A stretch of 64,000 nt of DNA from NCBI RefSeq assembly GCF_024722015.1, contig NZ_JANQBD010000010.1:124001-188000 (forward strand), given 5' to 3'. The notes beneath the pieces were generated by a model. It was not told where the DNA came from. It saw only the letters and a list, made by a program, of their open reading frames with translations, and did not search any database. The DNA is from Paenibacillus radicis (ex Xue et al. 2023) (GTDB taxonomy: Bacteria > Bacillota > Bacilli > Paenibacillales > NBRC-103111). Of this stretch, positions 45,403 to 55,560 are shown in pieces. Every line of letters begins with the position of its first letter. Position 1 is the first letter of the stretch. The position numbers were made by a program, and so were the translations under genes.

Positions 45403-45424
45403 GTACGCACTTGTAAGTGGTGTA
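45403..45424. promoter_or_regulatory. Candidate HxlR operator
   Basis: An imperfect palindrome GTACGCACTT-GT-AAGTGGTGTA lies in the 187-bp region between divergent hxlA and hxlR. The half-sites (TACxCACTT/AAGTGxxGTA) resemble the inverted repeats bound by HxlR/YodB-type regulators. Position and symmetry support it; it was not compared against a motif model. Confidence 0.45.
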
Positions 45425-45510
45425 GTTACTCAGGAGATACTATTGAGCCTGGCTTGATGATTCGGTTCGGGTGTTATTAGACTTTCTCTTGAAAAAGGAG
45501 TGAAGTAATC

Positions 45511-45879
45511 ATGGCAAGTGAGTTAAAGGAACGGATTAACCTGAAGGAAATTAATTGCGAGAAAGAATTGACTCTTGCAGTTATTGGCGGGAAATGGAAG
45601 CTGATTATTCTTTGGCATCTGGGGTTAGAGGGGACCAAAAGGTTTAGCGAGTTGAAAAAATTAATCCCTTCTATCACTCAAAAGATGTTAACTAACCAGC
45701 TTCGTGAGTTAGAAGAGGACCAACTGGTGACACGTAAAGTGTACGCCGAAGTTCCACCAAGAGTGGAATATTCATTAACGGATTATGGTGAAAGCTTAAT
45801 GCCTATTTTAAAAATGATGTACAGCTGGGGCAAGGATTATGGTGAGAAGGTAATTTGGAATGAAGGCTCTGAGTCATAA
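45511..45879 (+). CDS. hxlR: HxlR-family formaldehyde-responsive activator
   Basis: 122 residues, winged helix. [18 protein letters not shown] and [30 protein letters not shown] form the DNA-binding domain. Cys16 and Lys18 (INCEKE) have the Cys-x-Lys spacing at which formaldehyde is reported to cross-link B. subtilis HxlR (Cys11-Lys13), so the sensor looks intact. It is divergent from hxlAB and should activate it. A C-terminal remnant of a related gene lies at 55773-55868. Confidence 0.93.
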   Translation: MASELKERINLKEINCEKELTLAVIGGKWKLIILWHLGLEGTKRFSELKKLIPSITQKMLTNQLRELEEDQLVTRKVYAEVPPRVEYSLTDYGESLMPILKMMYSWGKDYGEKVIWNEGSES

Positions 45880-46106
45880 AGGCATTGGAATAGTGTCAGG
45901 AGCTTCGTCTTGACCTGTGCTCCTAGAATCCAAACACTGTGGCCGCGGGAAGTGAGTATCCGTATATCCTGAGAAAGCTGGATGGTTGAGGATTTGACCG
46001 TGAAGCGGAGTGCTGGGCCAAAACGGCGGTTATCCAAGCCTTGAAGAGATGAATCGCGAATATGCTAAATTTAACAATTGAAATTGTAGAGGTTTAGAAT
46101 GATGTT
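45880..46106. other. Spacer after hxlR without a supported gene
   Basis: No reading frame here has a start with a ribosome site or a recognisable product. A short frame near 46010-46075 (LGQNGGYPSLEEMNREYAK) looks protein-like but is closed by a stop just upstream, so it could be a remnant of a lost gene. Downstream of the terminator, TTGTCAACGAAAGCC (46171-46185) matches the cre consensus at all but two specified positions. Confidence 0.3.
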
Positions 46107-46148
46107 AATAACCCCCTAAGGGAATTGCTCCCTAGGGGGTTATTTGCG
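46107..46148 (+). terminator. Strong terminator between hxlR and the pectinase gene
   Basis: AATAACCCCCTAAGGGA pairs with TCCCTAGGGGGTTATT (one bulged A), then TTG. The very stable stem isolates the pectinase gene from hxlR. Confidence 0.85.
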
Positions 46149-46406
46149 TTTGTAGGTTAAAACAAGCTGATTGTCAACGAAAGCCGTGCGGCTGCAAGTA
46201 ATCACCTAACTTCAAGTGAGATGATTATAGATTGGGGTGGATTTGGCGCCCATAATGAAAATGCAGACGGGCAGAGTTCAGAAGCAGGATGTGAGGCGCT
46301 CATTTTCTGTTTGTGGGATATTTCATATGTAGGGGGAATGTATCATGCTGAGCTTATAAAAGCATCTTTGTTTAATAAAATAACATTTCAGGAGGTAAAA
46401 GACTGC

Positions 46407-49400
46407 ATGATGAAATCTTTGCGAATTATAATGTGCTTATTGCTGCTTGCTTCCTATATACCGTTATGGAACGTGCCGGCTGCACAAGCTGCAGTGTCTA
46501 CAGCATTGCCGATATTTGATGATTTTGAAGACCCGGCATTGGCTGCTGCGCCAGCAGCATCCGTTAATACTTCAGTTAGTGGTACATCAACGTATTTAAA
46601 TGGGGATTCATCGTATAAAGTACAGGCGACCGCTTCTACTAGCTCTCCTTGTCCGAACCCTGTGAGCAATTGGCTCTACAGTGCGGCAGACAACTACGTG
46701 CAGGTTGTTCCTAACCCGACCAATCCAAGTAATAAGGCTGTCCTCCTATACGATAGTCAGGATGGATCTGCTAATAAATGCGGTTCCACGAGGTTTACTA
46801 GAATGTTCAGCCCGCAGTCAGGCAATGTTTCGGTTGCCGAACTAGATTTTTATTTCAAGGACACCTTTAGCGCAGGCAATTTATCCACTGGTACTTCCAA
46901 TCGAATTCGTTTTTCGAATACGGGTGCGAATACTGCTTTCTTTTCAATCGAGAACAGCTCAGGCAATAATTTGGCTTACAGAATTGGCAGCACATTAACA
47001 AATATGGGTGCAGTCCTTGCTCCAAACAACTGGTATCGTTTGAAAGCGACTATCGACATAAAGAGCACGCCAAAAACCGTTAGCTTCACGTTATCCTCAG
47101 CAACTGGCGCAACAATGGCGACGGTCAGCAACGCTGCCTTTATAGCAGATGTCAATGATTTCGCAGCGATTGATATCAACACAGGCAATGGGGCTCAAAC
47201 CGCTCTATATTTAGATAATATCAAAGTATACACAGCACTTCCTGCTCCAACGCTTTCAGCGCCAACGGTAGCTTCCGGTAAAGTTGACTTAAGCTGGAGC
47301 TCTGTAACGGGTGCAACGTATTATAACGTCAAACGCAGCACTACAAGCGGAAGCTTGTACACCTCCATTAATGCAAGTCCAGTAACGGGACTTAGCTACT
47401 CAGATACGACGGTAACCAACGGACAAGACTATTATTATGTCATTACAGCCGTTAACCCGGTAACCGAAAGTGTATACTCTAACCAAGTAAAAGCATCGCC
47501 AATCGCTCCTAGCGCTCAGCCTGCACCATCAGGATTGACGGCAATTGGCGGCAATAATAAAGTCGATCTTCAATGGACAGCAGCCACTGGTGCGGCATCC
47601 TATAACGTCAAGCGCAAATTGACATCGGAAAGCTCCTACACCTCTTTGCAAAATGTTGCAGCACTAAGCTTCACCGACAACAGCGCTCTTAATGGAACTG
47701 CCTATGATTATGTGGTTACGGCCGTTAATGTGTCATCGGTAGAAAGCGCAAACTCCAATTCTGTATCGGCGACACCTAATACTCCTTCGCTTCCTGCTGC
47801 ACCGACAAATCTGGTGGTTTGGGCAGGCGACAAGCAAGCAAGTCTATACTGGGGCAGCGTGTCCGGGGCGACCTCATATAAAATCAAACGAAGCGAGAAG
47901 GCAGGTGGCCCGTACACGGTTATCAACACTGTGAACGCTGGCAATGCAAGCTTCACAGACACCGGCTTAACTAACGGAACCATTTATTATTATGTGGTGA
48001 CTGCTGTAAACGCACTGGGAGAAAGCGACAGCTCCAGCGAAGTGTCGGGCAAGACAAGAGCTTTTCTAATTAATGATAATTTTGAAACAAGCGTGCTTGG
48101 AGATACACCGTCAGGGTATGTAACTATTGCTGCAGCAGCGGATGCTGCGATTAATAACATAACCGTAATTAACAATAATAATTTGACGAATAAATATTAT
48201 TCGCCGACTGAGGCTGCACCGGCAAATAATAAATCACCAGCTATTATAGGAAATTCAACTAATGTATTGTGGATCAATGATAACGCAAATGCAAGTCGCA
48301 GAGGCGGCTATACGAATACTTTCACTCCGGTATCAGGTAAAAACGGCCTAACCGCTGAGTTGGATTTCATGCAGCCTAAAGTCATTGGTGATTCTTATCC
48401 ATTAGAATTGCTCGATAGCTCAGGTAAAACGGTACTTTCATTCAGTGTTACGAATCTCAATACTTTTTTACCCATTAACCCTGGTAATGTAGTCAATTGG
48501 TATAATCTAAAATTCGTTGCCGATACAGGTACAAATTCTGCTGATGTATTTCTTAACGGAATTTACGAAGGAAACTATAAGTTTAGTACACTGGACACCA
48601 ACATTTCCAAAATTCAAGCAAGAACAGCCGGGTCTTCGACTGGCAGTATGTATGTTGATAATGTGAGAGTTTACAAGCAAAGTGCTGTAACTCCACAAAT
48701 GTTGACCACAGCAGGCGCTAACAATATGGTAGTGCTAAAGTGGGGCGCAGCTAGTGGAGCAGATACGTATAACGTATATCGAAGCACAACTTCCAAAGGC
48801 GCTTATACGCGTGTTGCAACCGATCTGTCTTCACCAACCTATACGGATACGGGATTGGAGAACAAGAAAAATTATTATTATGTTGTCACTAGTGTTAATG
48901 CGAGCGGGGAAAGTGATTTCTCTCATGAGGCCTTGGGCTATCCGAACAACGTACAGCCTCCTGCTTCAGCACCCGTATTTTCTAATACGGCTATCCGGGA
49001 CAGCCAGATTACCCTGAATTGGAGCGATGTAAAGGGCATAGACGGAGATGGTGCGGAAGTCTCTTCCACCTACACGCTCTATAGAAGTACGACACCAAAT
49101 GGTCCTTTTGTTACAGTGGCACAGAAGTTTGGCGGTCTGACGTACCTGGATAAAGGTCTAGTTAATGGTACGGAGTACTATTACCAAGTTGTAGCTGAAA
49201 ATATGGGGGGCAGCAGTCCGAGCTCTGACCTTCTAAAAGTCGCCCCAACAGCGCCTGTAGGAGCACCGACTCTATTAAGTGCTGTACCAGGAAACGGCAG
49301 TGTTACTCTGAATTGGTCCCCGGTTGCAAAGGCTACAGGGTACAGTGTAAAAAGAAGTACTGCTAACGGCGGACCTTACACAGAATTTAAAACGGCCGGT

Positions 49401-52400
49401 ACTAGCTACACAGATAACAGTGCAGCTAACGGAACGATTTACTATTATGTCATAACGGCAATTAATGAATCACAGGTACCAAAAATTAATCCAGAAAAGA
49501 TAGCTATGCAAGAAAGCAGGATCTCTAATCAGCTGAACGCTATGCCATACACTCCTGTATCAGGTGCGCCTGCTCAGCCGACAAACTTACAACCAGCTGT
49601 AGATACGGGCAGTGTGAAACTTACTTGGAACGAGGTGCCTGGTGCAACCCAATACAAGGTGAAAAGAGCGACCACAAGTGGCGGTTCCTATGATCCGGTA
49701 GTTTCAAGCAGTGCAGCATCCTATGAGGATAAGAGCGTTGTTAACGGAACGACTTATTATTACGTGGTCTCAGCAGTGAATGCGAGTGGAGAAAGTCAAC
49801 AATCAGATGAGGTCGTGGTGCTCCCGGCTAAAGTGCTTACTGTTGATGCCAGTCCCACAGCGGACGAAGGGACGTTCAAAACCATTCAAAGCGCTGTGAA
49901 TAGCATTCCGATAACCAATACGGAAAGAACGGTCATTTATATCAAGCCAGGAACGTATACGGAGAAGCTGGTTGTAACTCGTCCATATGTCAGTCTTGTA
50001 GGGGCGGGGATGGATGTGACCAAAATCGTGTATGGTGATTATGCAGGAACAGCGGCAACGACAGGTCAACCGGGACATACCGGTAACACCTTCCTTAGCC
50101 AGACCGTTGATGTCAATGCAGATTACTTCACGGCTGCCAATTTGACGATCGAAAACAGTGCCGGTCCGCGTTCTGCTGTGGCGCAGGCTGTAGCGTTATC
50201 TTTGAAAAGCGATATGGCGACATTCGAATCGGTCAAATTGATTGGCTATCAGGATACGTTGTATACCGGATTGAATGCTACGGGGAAAGGCCGCCATTAT
50301 TTCCATAACAGCATTATTCAAGGAGATGTCGATTTCATTTTCGGTGAAGCTCCAGCTGTAGTATTTGATAATGTGAAAATGGTTCTCGTCAGCCAAACGG
50401 GCGGCGGAGGACACATCACGGCAGCTGCACAAAAAAATACAACAGATGTCGGGTATGTGTTCTTGAATTCGCAAGTTGTTGATGATGCTACGGCACAAGG
50501 CGTTTACGATTTGGGACGCCCTTGGAAGGATAATGCCAGCGTCAGCTTTATTAATACGTTAATCGATTCTAAGAAATTCCTTAATGCCGGCTGGATTGCG
50601 GCTTGCGCGGGAACTTGCCTTTCGTACTCTTTTAACGAGTATAACAGCTATGGAGCAGGAGCAGATGCAGCTTCGCGGCAGATTGCCAAGCAACTGACGG
50701 GATCAGAAGCAAGCAAGGCCATCTCTACTCTTTTCAGCGGTTGGGATCCTTCGATTCCTGTCATGATGCCGAAGGTAAGATACTTGCCGACAGTATCCGT
50801 TACTAATTCAACCTTTGACAAGAAGACAGCCAATCAAGCTGATATTCAAGTTATGCTACAAACCAACGGAATAGCTTTGAACAAAATTAAAAATAATCAG
50901 ACTGTGCTCGGTGTATCAGATTATACGGTTAGCGGCAGTGTCGTTACCCTTAATAAATCCTTCCTTGCAGGACTTCAGACAGGGGCAACAACGCTGGTTT
51001 TCGAATTCGGAACGATCTTCGTTCCTCTAACGATCCATGTAGTGGATACCTCCGCTTCGGATATCGGCAAGCAGATACTTGCTGTCAACGATGGATGGGC
51101 TTCCTTTACAACGGGAACGAAAGGCGGAGCAGCGGCCGAACCTGCCAATATTTATACGGTAACTAAGCGCAGCGAGCTGATCAAAGCATTAGGCGGTAAT
51201 AATGGTACCAATGCTACAAATGCGACTCCGAAAATTATTTACATTAAAGGCACAATAGACATGAATGTGGATGATAATGACAATCCGGTAGGCATGGAGT
51301 ATTACAAGGATGCGGCGTATGATCTGAATGCTTATCTGGCAGCATACGATCCGGCGGTTTGGGGAAGAACATCAGTGCCTTCAGGACCCCTTGAAACGGC
51401 TCGCGCTGCATCAGAGACGAATCAGGGCAACAAGATCAAAATTAATGTAGGCCCTAACACGACAATTGTTGGATTGCCTGGCTCAAACGCAAAGGTTTTG
51501 GGTGGTAATCTGATGGTTCAGAACGTGGATAATGTCATTATTCGCAATATTGATTTCCAAAATGCCTTCGATTATTTCCCGCAGTGGGACCCGACAGACG
51601 GGGACACAGGCAATTGGAACTCTGCCTTTGACAATATTACGATTAAAAACGGCACGCATATTTGGATCGACCATAATACGTTCAGTGACGGCAGCCAACC
51701 TGACGACCACAATCATACGTATTTCGGACGCAAATACCAGCTGCATGACGGAACTCTGGATATAACGAATACATCCGATCTGATCACGGTATCTTACAAT
51801 TACTTCCACGACCATGATAAAACAACTCTTGTTGGCGGAAGTGATAGTTTTACAGGCGATACGGGCAAAGAAAGAATTACATTCCATCATAATTATTATC
51901 AAAATGTAGGACAACGCGCGCCTCGTGTTCGTTACGGGCAAGTCCATCTGTACAATAATTTCTATGAAGGGTCCTACAGCCATCCGACCTATCCGTACTT
52001 GTACTCGATGGGGGTTGGTGTTGAATCGCAAATTTATGCGCAAAACAATTATTTTGTCCAAGACGCAGGGACACCGGCACAAGCTTTAATTCAAGTGTTG
52101 GGAGGGAAAAACTTCACAGATAAAGGTTCCGTACTGAATGGAGCGGAAGTAAATATTGCAGCAAGCAGCGGTGGTTTAAGTGATGTTAGCTGGACTCCTA
52201 CGTTGTTTACTTCGATAGATGCAACTAAGGAGGTACCTGGGAAGGTAACGGCACAAGCTGGGGCAGAAAATACATTGCCTGTAATGTCAGCTCCGATTCT
52301 TACAGCAACAGGAGGCTCCAAGCAAGCGAATCTTACCTGGAGCACAGTAACAGGTGCTGTGTACTACAACGTGAAGCGCAGCCCGACTAGCGGAGGTGCT

Positions 52401-54992
52401 TACGAGCTTGTAGCAGAAAAGCTCACGACTACAAGCTATGTGAACACTGGCTTAACTCCCGGTTCTACTTACTATTATGTGGTAACAGCTGTGAATGCGG
52501 CAGGGAAAAACGCGACATCAAATGAAGTAAGCGCTAAAGTAGATAATGAAGATTCTACTCCTGTAATGTCAGCTCCGACCCTTACAGCAACAGGAGGCTC
52601 CAAGCAAGCGAATCTTACCTGGAGCACAGTAACAGGTGCTGTGTACTACAACGTGAAGCGCAGCGCGGCTAGCGGAGGTGCTTACGAGCTTGTAGCAGAA
52701 AAGCTCACGACTACAAGCTATGTGAACACTGGCTTAACTCCCGGTTCTACTTACTATTATGTGGTAACAGCTGTGAATGCGGCAGGGAAAACCGCAACAT
52801 CAAATGAAGTAAGCGCTAAAGTAGATAATGAAGATTCTACTCCTGTAATGTCAGCTCCGATTCTTACAGCAGCAGGAGGCTCCAAGCAAGCGAATCTTAC
52901 CTGGAGCACAGTAACAGGTGCTGTGTACTACAACGTGAAGCGCAGCGCGACTAGCGGAGGTGCTTACGAGCTTGTAGCAGAAAAGCTCACGACTACAAGT
53001 TATGTGAACACTGGCTTAACTCCCGGTTCTACTTACTATTATGTGGTAACAGCTGTGAATGCGGCAGGGAAAACCGCAACATCAAATGAAGTAAGCGCTA
53101 AAGTAGATAATGAAGATTCTACTCCTGTAATGTCAGCTCCGATTCTTACAGCAGCAGGAGGCTCCAAGCAAGCGAATCTTACCTGGAGCACAGTAACAGG
53201 TGCTGTGTACTACAACGTGAAGCGCAGCGCGACTAGCGGAGGTGCTTACGAGATTGTAGCAGAAAAGCTCACGACTACAAGTTATGTGAACACTGGCTTA
53301 ACACCCGGTTCTACTTACTATTATGTGGTAACAGCTGTGAATGCGGCAGGGAAAAACGCAACATCAAATGAAGTAAGCGCTAAAGTAGATAATGAAGATT
53401 CTACTCCTGTAATGTCAGCTCCGACCCTTACAGCAACACCGTTTTTGAGGCAAGTGAACCTTTCGTGGAATGCTGTAACAGGAGCCAAAACGTATAGCGT
53501 GAAGCGCAGCTTAACTATCGGCGGTCCATACGAGCTGGTGGCTGATAAGCTTACTTCAACAAGCTATGTGGATACAGGATTGATCCGCAGCATGACATAC
53601 TATTATGTAGTTACAGCTGTGAATGCTGCTGGGGTGGAAGTTACATCCAATGAAGCGAATGCAAGAGTAACCTACGAAGATTCCAATAAATCTTCAGGCA
53701 ATTCTTCATCGACTCCATCGGGTTCAAGTGGAGGTACAGTAACTGCTCCGACAAATGATTCGAGCATTCGAGTGACGCCATTGAGCGAGAAAAGAGCGGA
53801 TGGAACCACGGTAGCAAGAGTTATTGTGGATGCGGCGGCTCTCTCTAAAGCGCTGGATAGTCTGCTGGCAGCTGGCAGCAGTACTGCTGAACCGAAGATT
53901 CGTATAGAGGCAGAAGTGAAGGAAACAGCTGCAACGGTTGAGATTCCTGCTTCCTCCGTATCGGATGCGCAAGGTAAAGTACCTGCGGCGGTTTTATCCA
54001 TCAAATTGGATAATGTCACATATAGTTTGCCTGTGAAATTGATTGATGTAAAAGAGCTGGCAAAAGGATTAGGCGCAGATGTTAAAGATGCGAAGGTAAT
54101 CATATCGATAGAAAAGGTTACAGGAGCATCCGCAGCTGGACTGGAATCCAAGGCAAAAGAAAACGGATTGAAGCTGCTTAACAATGGTGTTGATTTCAAA
54201 ATTACGGTTGAAGCCAATGGGAAATCTACATCCATTAATGATTTTGGCAGTACTTACGTGGAACGAACACTGGAAATTCCAAACACGGTTGATCCGAATA
54301 AAGTAACGGCTGTCCTTTATAACCCTGCAACCGGCAAACTAATTTTCGTACCGGCGATTATCAAGGTAAATGGCGGTGTTACAGACGTGACAATCAAACG
54401 TCCGGGGAATAGTATTTACGCCATAGTAGAGTCGGGCAAAACGTTTGCCGATTTGAACGGTCACTGGGCTAAGAGCGATATTGACCTGCTGGCTTCCAAG
54501 CTGGTGGTCGATGGAACAACAGCAACAAGCTTTGCACCGCAAAACCCAATTACACGTGCTGAGTTTGCTACACTTCTCACGCGTGCCCTGGGCTTGAACG
54601 AAGGAAACAGCACAGCATACTCCGATGTGTCGGCTAACGATTGGTACGCGGGTTCTGTAAGTGCTGCTTCCAAAGCAGGACTGGTTACTGGCTTCGAGGA
54701 TGGTTCCTTCCGTCCGAGCGCCAATATCACCCGCGAGCAAATGGCTGTGATGGTCAGTCGTGCAATTGGTCTGGCTGGCAAGAAAGTAGACTCTGATGCG
54801 AAAGCATTAGCTGTTTTCACCGACAGCAAGGCTATCAACAGCTGGGCATCAAGCGCTGTCGCTCAGTCTGTGAATGCCGGTATTATTAACGGCAAGTCGG
54901 CTGACGCATTCATGCCTGATGAACATGCAAGCCGTGCAGAGGCTGCAGTCATGCTGAAACGATTGCTGCAATTCGTTGAATTTATGAACTAA
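46407..54992 (+). CDS. Giant SLH-anchored pectin methylesterase / pectate lyase
   Basis: 2861 residues from ATG 46407, 10 nt after AGGAGGT; a signal peptide follows (cleavage AQA-A, near 28). Order: LamG-like module (31-278), three Fn3 (279-552), second LamG-like module (552-758), four Fn3 (760-1143), CE8 pectin methylesterase (1144-1455: QAVALSLK, GYQDTLY, DVDFIFGE, LGRPW), CBM-X2-like Ig module (1462-1550), PL1 pectate lyase (1552-1950: IWIDHNTF, RAPRVRYG), five Fn3 of which four are near-identical, Ser/Gly linker, a 220-residue beta domain and three SLH domains (2679-2861) for wall anchoring. It should demethylate homogalacturonan and then cut it at the cell surface, releasing methanol. 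All key residues are present. Confidence 0.95.
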   Translation: MMKSLRIIMCLLLLASYIPLWNVPAAQAAVSTALPIFDDFEDPALAAAPAASVNTSVSGTSTYLNGDSSYKVQATASTSSPCPNPVSNWLYSAADNYVQVVPNPTNPSNKAVLLYDSQDGSANKCGSTRFTRMFSPQSGNVSVAELDFYFKDTFSAGNLSTGTSNRIRFSNTGANTAFFSIENSSGNNLAYRIGSTLTNMGAVLAPNNWYRLKATIDIKSTPKTVSFTLSSATGATMATVSNAAFIADVNDFAAIDINTGNGAQTALYLDNIKVYTALPAPTLSAPTVASGKVDLSWSSVTGATYYNVKRSTTSGSLYTSINASPVTGLSYSDTTVTNGQDYYYVITAVNPVTESVYSNQVKASPIAPSAQPAPSGLTAIGGNNKVDLQWTAATGAASYNVKRKLTSESSYTSLQNVAALSFTDNSALNGTAYDYVVTAVNVSSVESANSNSVSATPNTPSLPAAPTNLVVWAGDKQASLYWGSVSGATSYKIKRSEKAGGPYTVINTVNAGNASFTDTGLTNGTIYYYVVTAVNALGESDSSSEVSGKTRAFLINDNFETSVLGDTPSGYVTIAAAADAAINNITVINNNNLTNKYYSPTEAAPANNKSPAIIGNSTNVLWINDNANASRRGGYTNTFTPVSGKNGLTAELDFMQPKVIGDSYPLELLDSSGKTVLSFSVTNLNTFLPINPGNVVNWYNLKFVADTGTNSADVFLNGIYEGNYKFSTLDTNISKIQARTAGSSTGSMYVDNVRVYKQSAVTPQMLTTAGANNMVVLKWGAASGADTYNVYRSTTSKGAYTRVATDLSSPTYTDTGLENKKNYYYVVTSVNASGESDFSHEALGYPNNVQPPASAPVFSNTAIRDSQITLNWSDVKGIDGDGAEVSSTYTLYRSTTPNGPFVTVAQKFGGLTYLDKGLVNGTEYYYQVVAENMGGSSPSSDLLKVAPTAPVGAPTLLSAVPGNGSVTLNWSPVAKATGYSVKRSTANGGPYTEFKTAGTSYTDNSAANGTIYYYVITAINESQVPKINPEKIAMQESRISNQLNAMPYTPVSGAPAQPTNLQPAVDTGSVKLTWNEVPGATQYKVKRATTSGGSYDPVVSSSAASYEDKSVVNGTTYYYVVSAVNASGESQQSDEVVVLPAKVLTVDASPTADEGTFKTIQSAVNSIPITNTERTVIYIKPGTYTEKLVVTRPYVSLVGAGMDVTKIVYGDYAGTAATTGQPGHTGNTFLSQTVDVNADYFTAANLTIENSAGPRSAVAQAVALSLKSDMATFESVKLIGYQDTLYTGLNATGKGRHYFHNSIIQGDVDFIFGEAPAVVFDNVKMVLVSQTGGGGHITAAAQKNTTDVGYVFLNSQVVDDATAQGVYDLGRPWKDNASVSFINTLIDSKKFLNAGWIAACAGTCLSYSFNEYNSYGAGADAASRQIAKQLTGSEASKAISTLFSGWDPSIPVMMPKVRYLPTVSVTNSTFDKKTANQADIQVMLQTNGIALNKIKNNQTVLGVSDYTVSGSVVTLNKSFLAGLQTGATTLVFEFGTIFVPLTIHVVDTSASDIGKQILAVNDGWASFTTGTKGGAAAEPANIYTVTKRSELIKALGGNNGTNATNATPKIIYIKGTIDMNVDDNDNPVGMEYYKDAAYDLNAYLAAYDPAVWGRTSVPSGPLETARAASETNQGNKIKINVGPNTTIVGLPGSNAKVLGGNLMVQNVDNVIIRNIDFQNAFDYFPQWDPTDGDTGNWNSAFDNITIKNGTHIWIDHNTFSDGSQPDDHNHTYFGRKYQLHDGTLDITNTSDLITVSYNYFHDHDKTTLVGGSDSFTGDTGKERITFHHNYYQNVGQRAPRVRYGQVHLYNNFYEGSYSHPTYPYLYSMGVGVESQIYAQNNYFVQDAGTPAQALIQVLGGKNFTDKGSVLNGAEVNIAASSGGLSDVSWTPTLFTSIDATKEVPGKVTAQAGAENTLPVMSAPILTATGGSKQANLTWSTVTGAVYYNVKRSPTSGGAYELVAEKLTTTSYVNTGLTPGSTYYYVVTAVNAAGKNATSNEVSAKVDNEDSTPVMSAPTLTATGGSKQANLTWSTVTGAVYYNVKRSAASGGAYELVAEKLTTTSYVNTGLTPGSTYYYVVTAVNAAGKTATSNEVSAKVDNEDSTPVMSAPILTAAGGSKQANLTWSTVTGAVYYNVKRSATSGGAYELVAEKLTTTSYVNTGLTPGSTYYYVVTAVNAAGKTATSNEVSAKVDNEDSTPVMSAPILTAAGGSKQANLTWSTVTGAVYYNVKRSATSGGAYEIVAEKLTTTSYVNTGLTPGSTYYYVVTAVNAAGKNATSNEVSAKVDNEDSTPVMSAPTLTATPFLRQVNLSWNAVTGAKTYSVKRSLTIGGPYELVADKLTSTSYVDTGLIRSMTYYYVVTAVNAAGVEVTSNEANARVTYEDSNKSSGNSSSTPSGSSGGTVTAPTNDSSIRVTPLSEKRADGTTVARVIVDAAALSKALDSLLAAGSSTAEPKIRIEAEVKETAATVEIPASSVSDAQGKVPAAVLSIKLDNVTYSLPVKLIDVKELAKGLGADVKDAKVIISIEKVTGASAAGLESKAKENGLKLLNNGVDFKITVEANGKSTSINDFGSTYVERTLEIPNTVDPNKVTAVLYNPATGKLIFVPAIIKVNGGVTDVTIKRPGNSIYAIVESGKTFADLNGHWAKSDIDLLASKLVVDGTTATSFAPQNPITRAEFATLLTRALGLNEGNSTAYSDVSANDWYAGSVSAASKAGLVTGFEDGSFRPSANITREQMAVMVSRAIGLAGKKVDSDAKALAVFTDSKAINSWASSAVAQSVNAGIINGKSADAFMPDEHASRAEAAVMLKRLLQFVEFMN
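52278..53405 (+). repeat. Four near-identical 282-bp tandem repeats (Fn3 modules)
   Basis: CCTGTAATGTCAGCTCCG recurs at 52278, 52560, 52842, 53124 and 53406, an exact 282-bp (94-codon) period. The first four units differ by only a few bases (for example CCGACT/GCGGCT/GCGACT, AAAAAC/AAAACC), while the fifth (53406-53690) is clearly diverged. Low divergence implies recent amplification or gene conversion. Confidence 0.95.
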
Positions 54993-55008
54993 ACGCATTA
55001 CACATTGA

Positions 55009-55042
55009 AAGAGCAGGGAGATCATTCTCTCTGCTCTTTCTT
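55009..55042 (+). terminator. Terminator of the pectinase gene
   Basis: AAAGAGCAG (plus GGAGA) pairs with TCTCT-CTGCTCTTT, followed by CTTAAC. The stem is strong, the T-run short. Confidence 0.7.
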
Positions 55043-55063
55043 AACATATAAGAGGGAGTTAAT

Positions 55064-55560
55064 TGCTTTATAGCGCTCCCTCTGGTACCCTTTCTAATGC
55101 TGCTTAAGTGATCGTGCGAGAACAGATGTTCAGAGGTTGCTTTCATTCTAAAGGAGACTAGGATTTTCGGAGGGCTGCCAAAAAGAAAGGCGATAGATGG
55201 AAATCCTCCCGTTAATTCAGCCTAGATATCGTTAGAAAGCAATCTAACTGTAAATACTCCTGCTAATAGAGGTGATAAGGGATGATATCACCCAAATCCT
55301 TAGAATTAGCATGAGAAATTCCAGTTATAGGGCTTGGAACGCTATTATGTGGAAAAATAACGTGACATTTTCCTGATAATTGACGTGGGGTTCGCTAGGC
55401 TGCCATGCAATGCTGTAAACGAACCCAGATATCCGCGATTAGCATACGTTAGAAAGTGACCTCATCTCTGCATTTTGCTGAGAATACCCAATAAGGGCAG
55501 TATCAAATGGGTAACCCTAGTGAGTGAATGAATCCCGTAGAATGTGAAAAAGAACCTTTA
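55064..55560. repeat. Dispersed intergenic repeat, copy 2
   Basis: Homologous to 23766-24160 over most of its length (see copy 1 for shared blocks). It carries about 115 extra bp (around 55394-55508) absent from copy 1, and its version of the ATAGCG/CGCTAT hairpin is broken by G-for-C and the T-run is lost. Reading frames are interrupted by several stops. No terminal inverted repeats or target-site duplications are evident. Confidence 0.7.

Noticed and set aside
45980..46080. Short protein-like frame (LGQNGGYPSLEEMNREYAK) after hxlR
   Set aside because: Closed by a stop a few codons upstream in every plausible frame; too little to name a family, at most a relic.
46221..46406. N-terminal extension of the pectinase frame upstream of the signal peptide
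   Set aside because: It would bury the signal peptide 62 residues inside the protein; ATG 46407 has a strong ribosome site and an immediate signal sequence.
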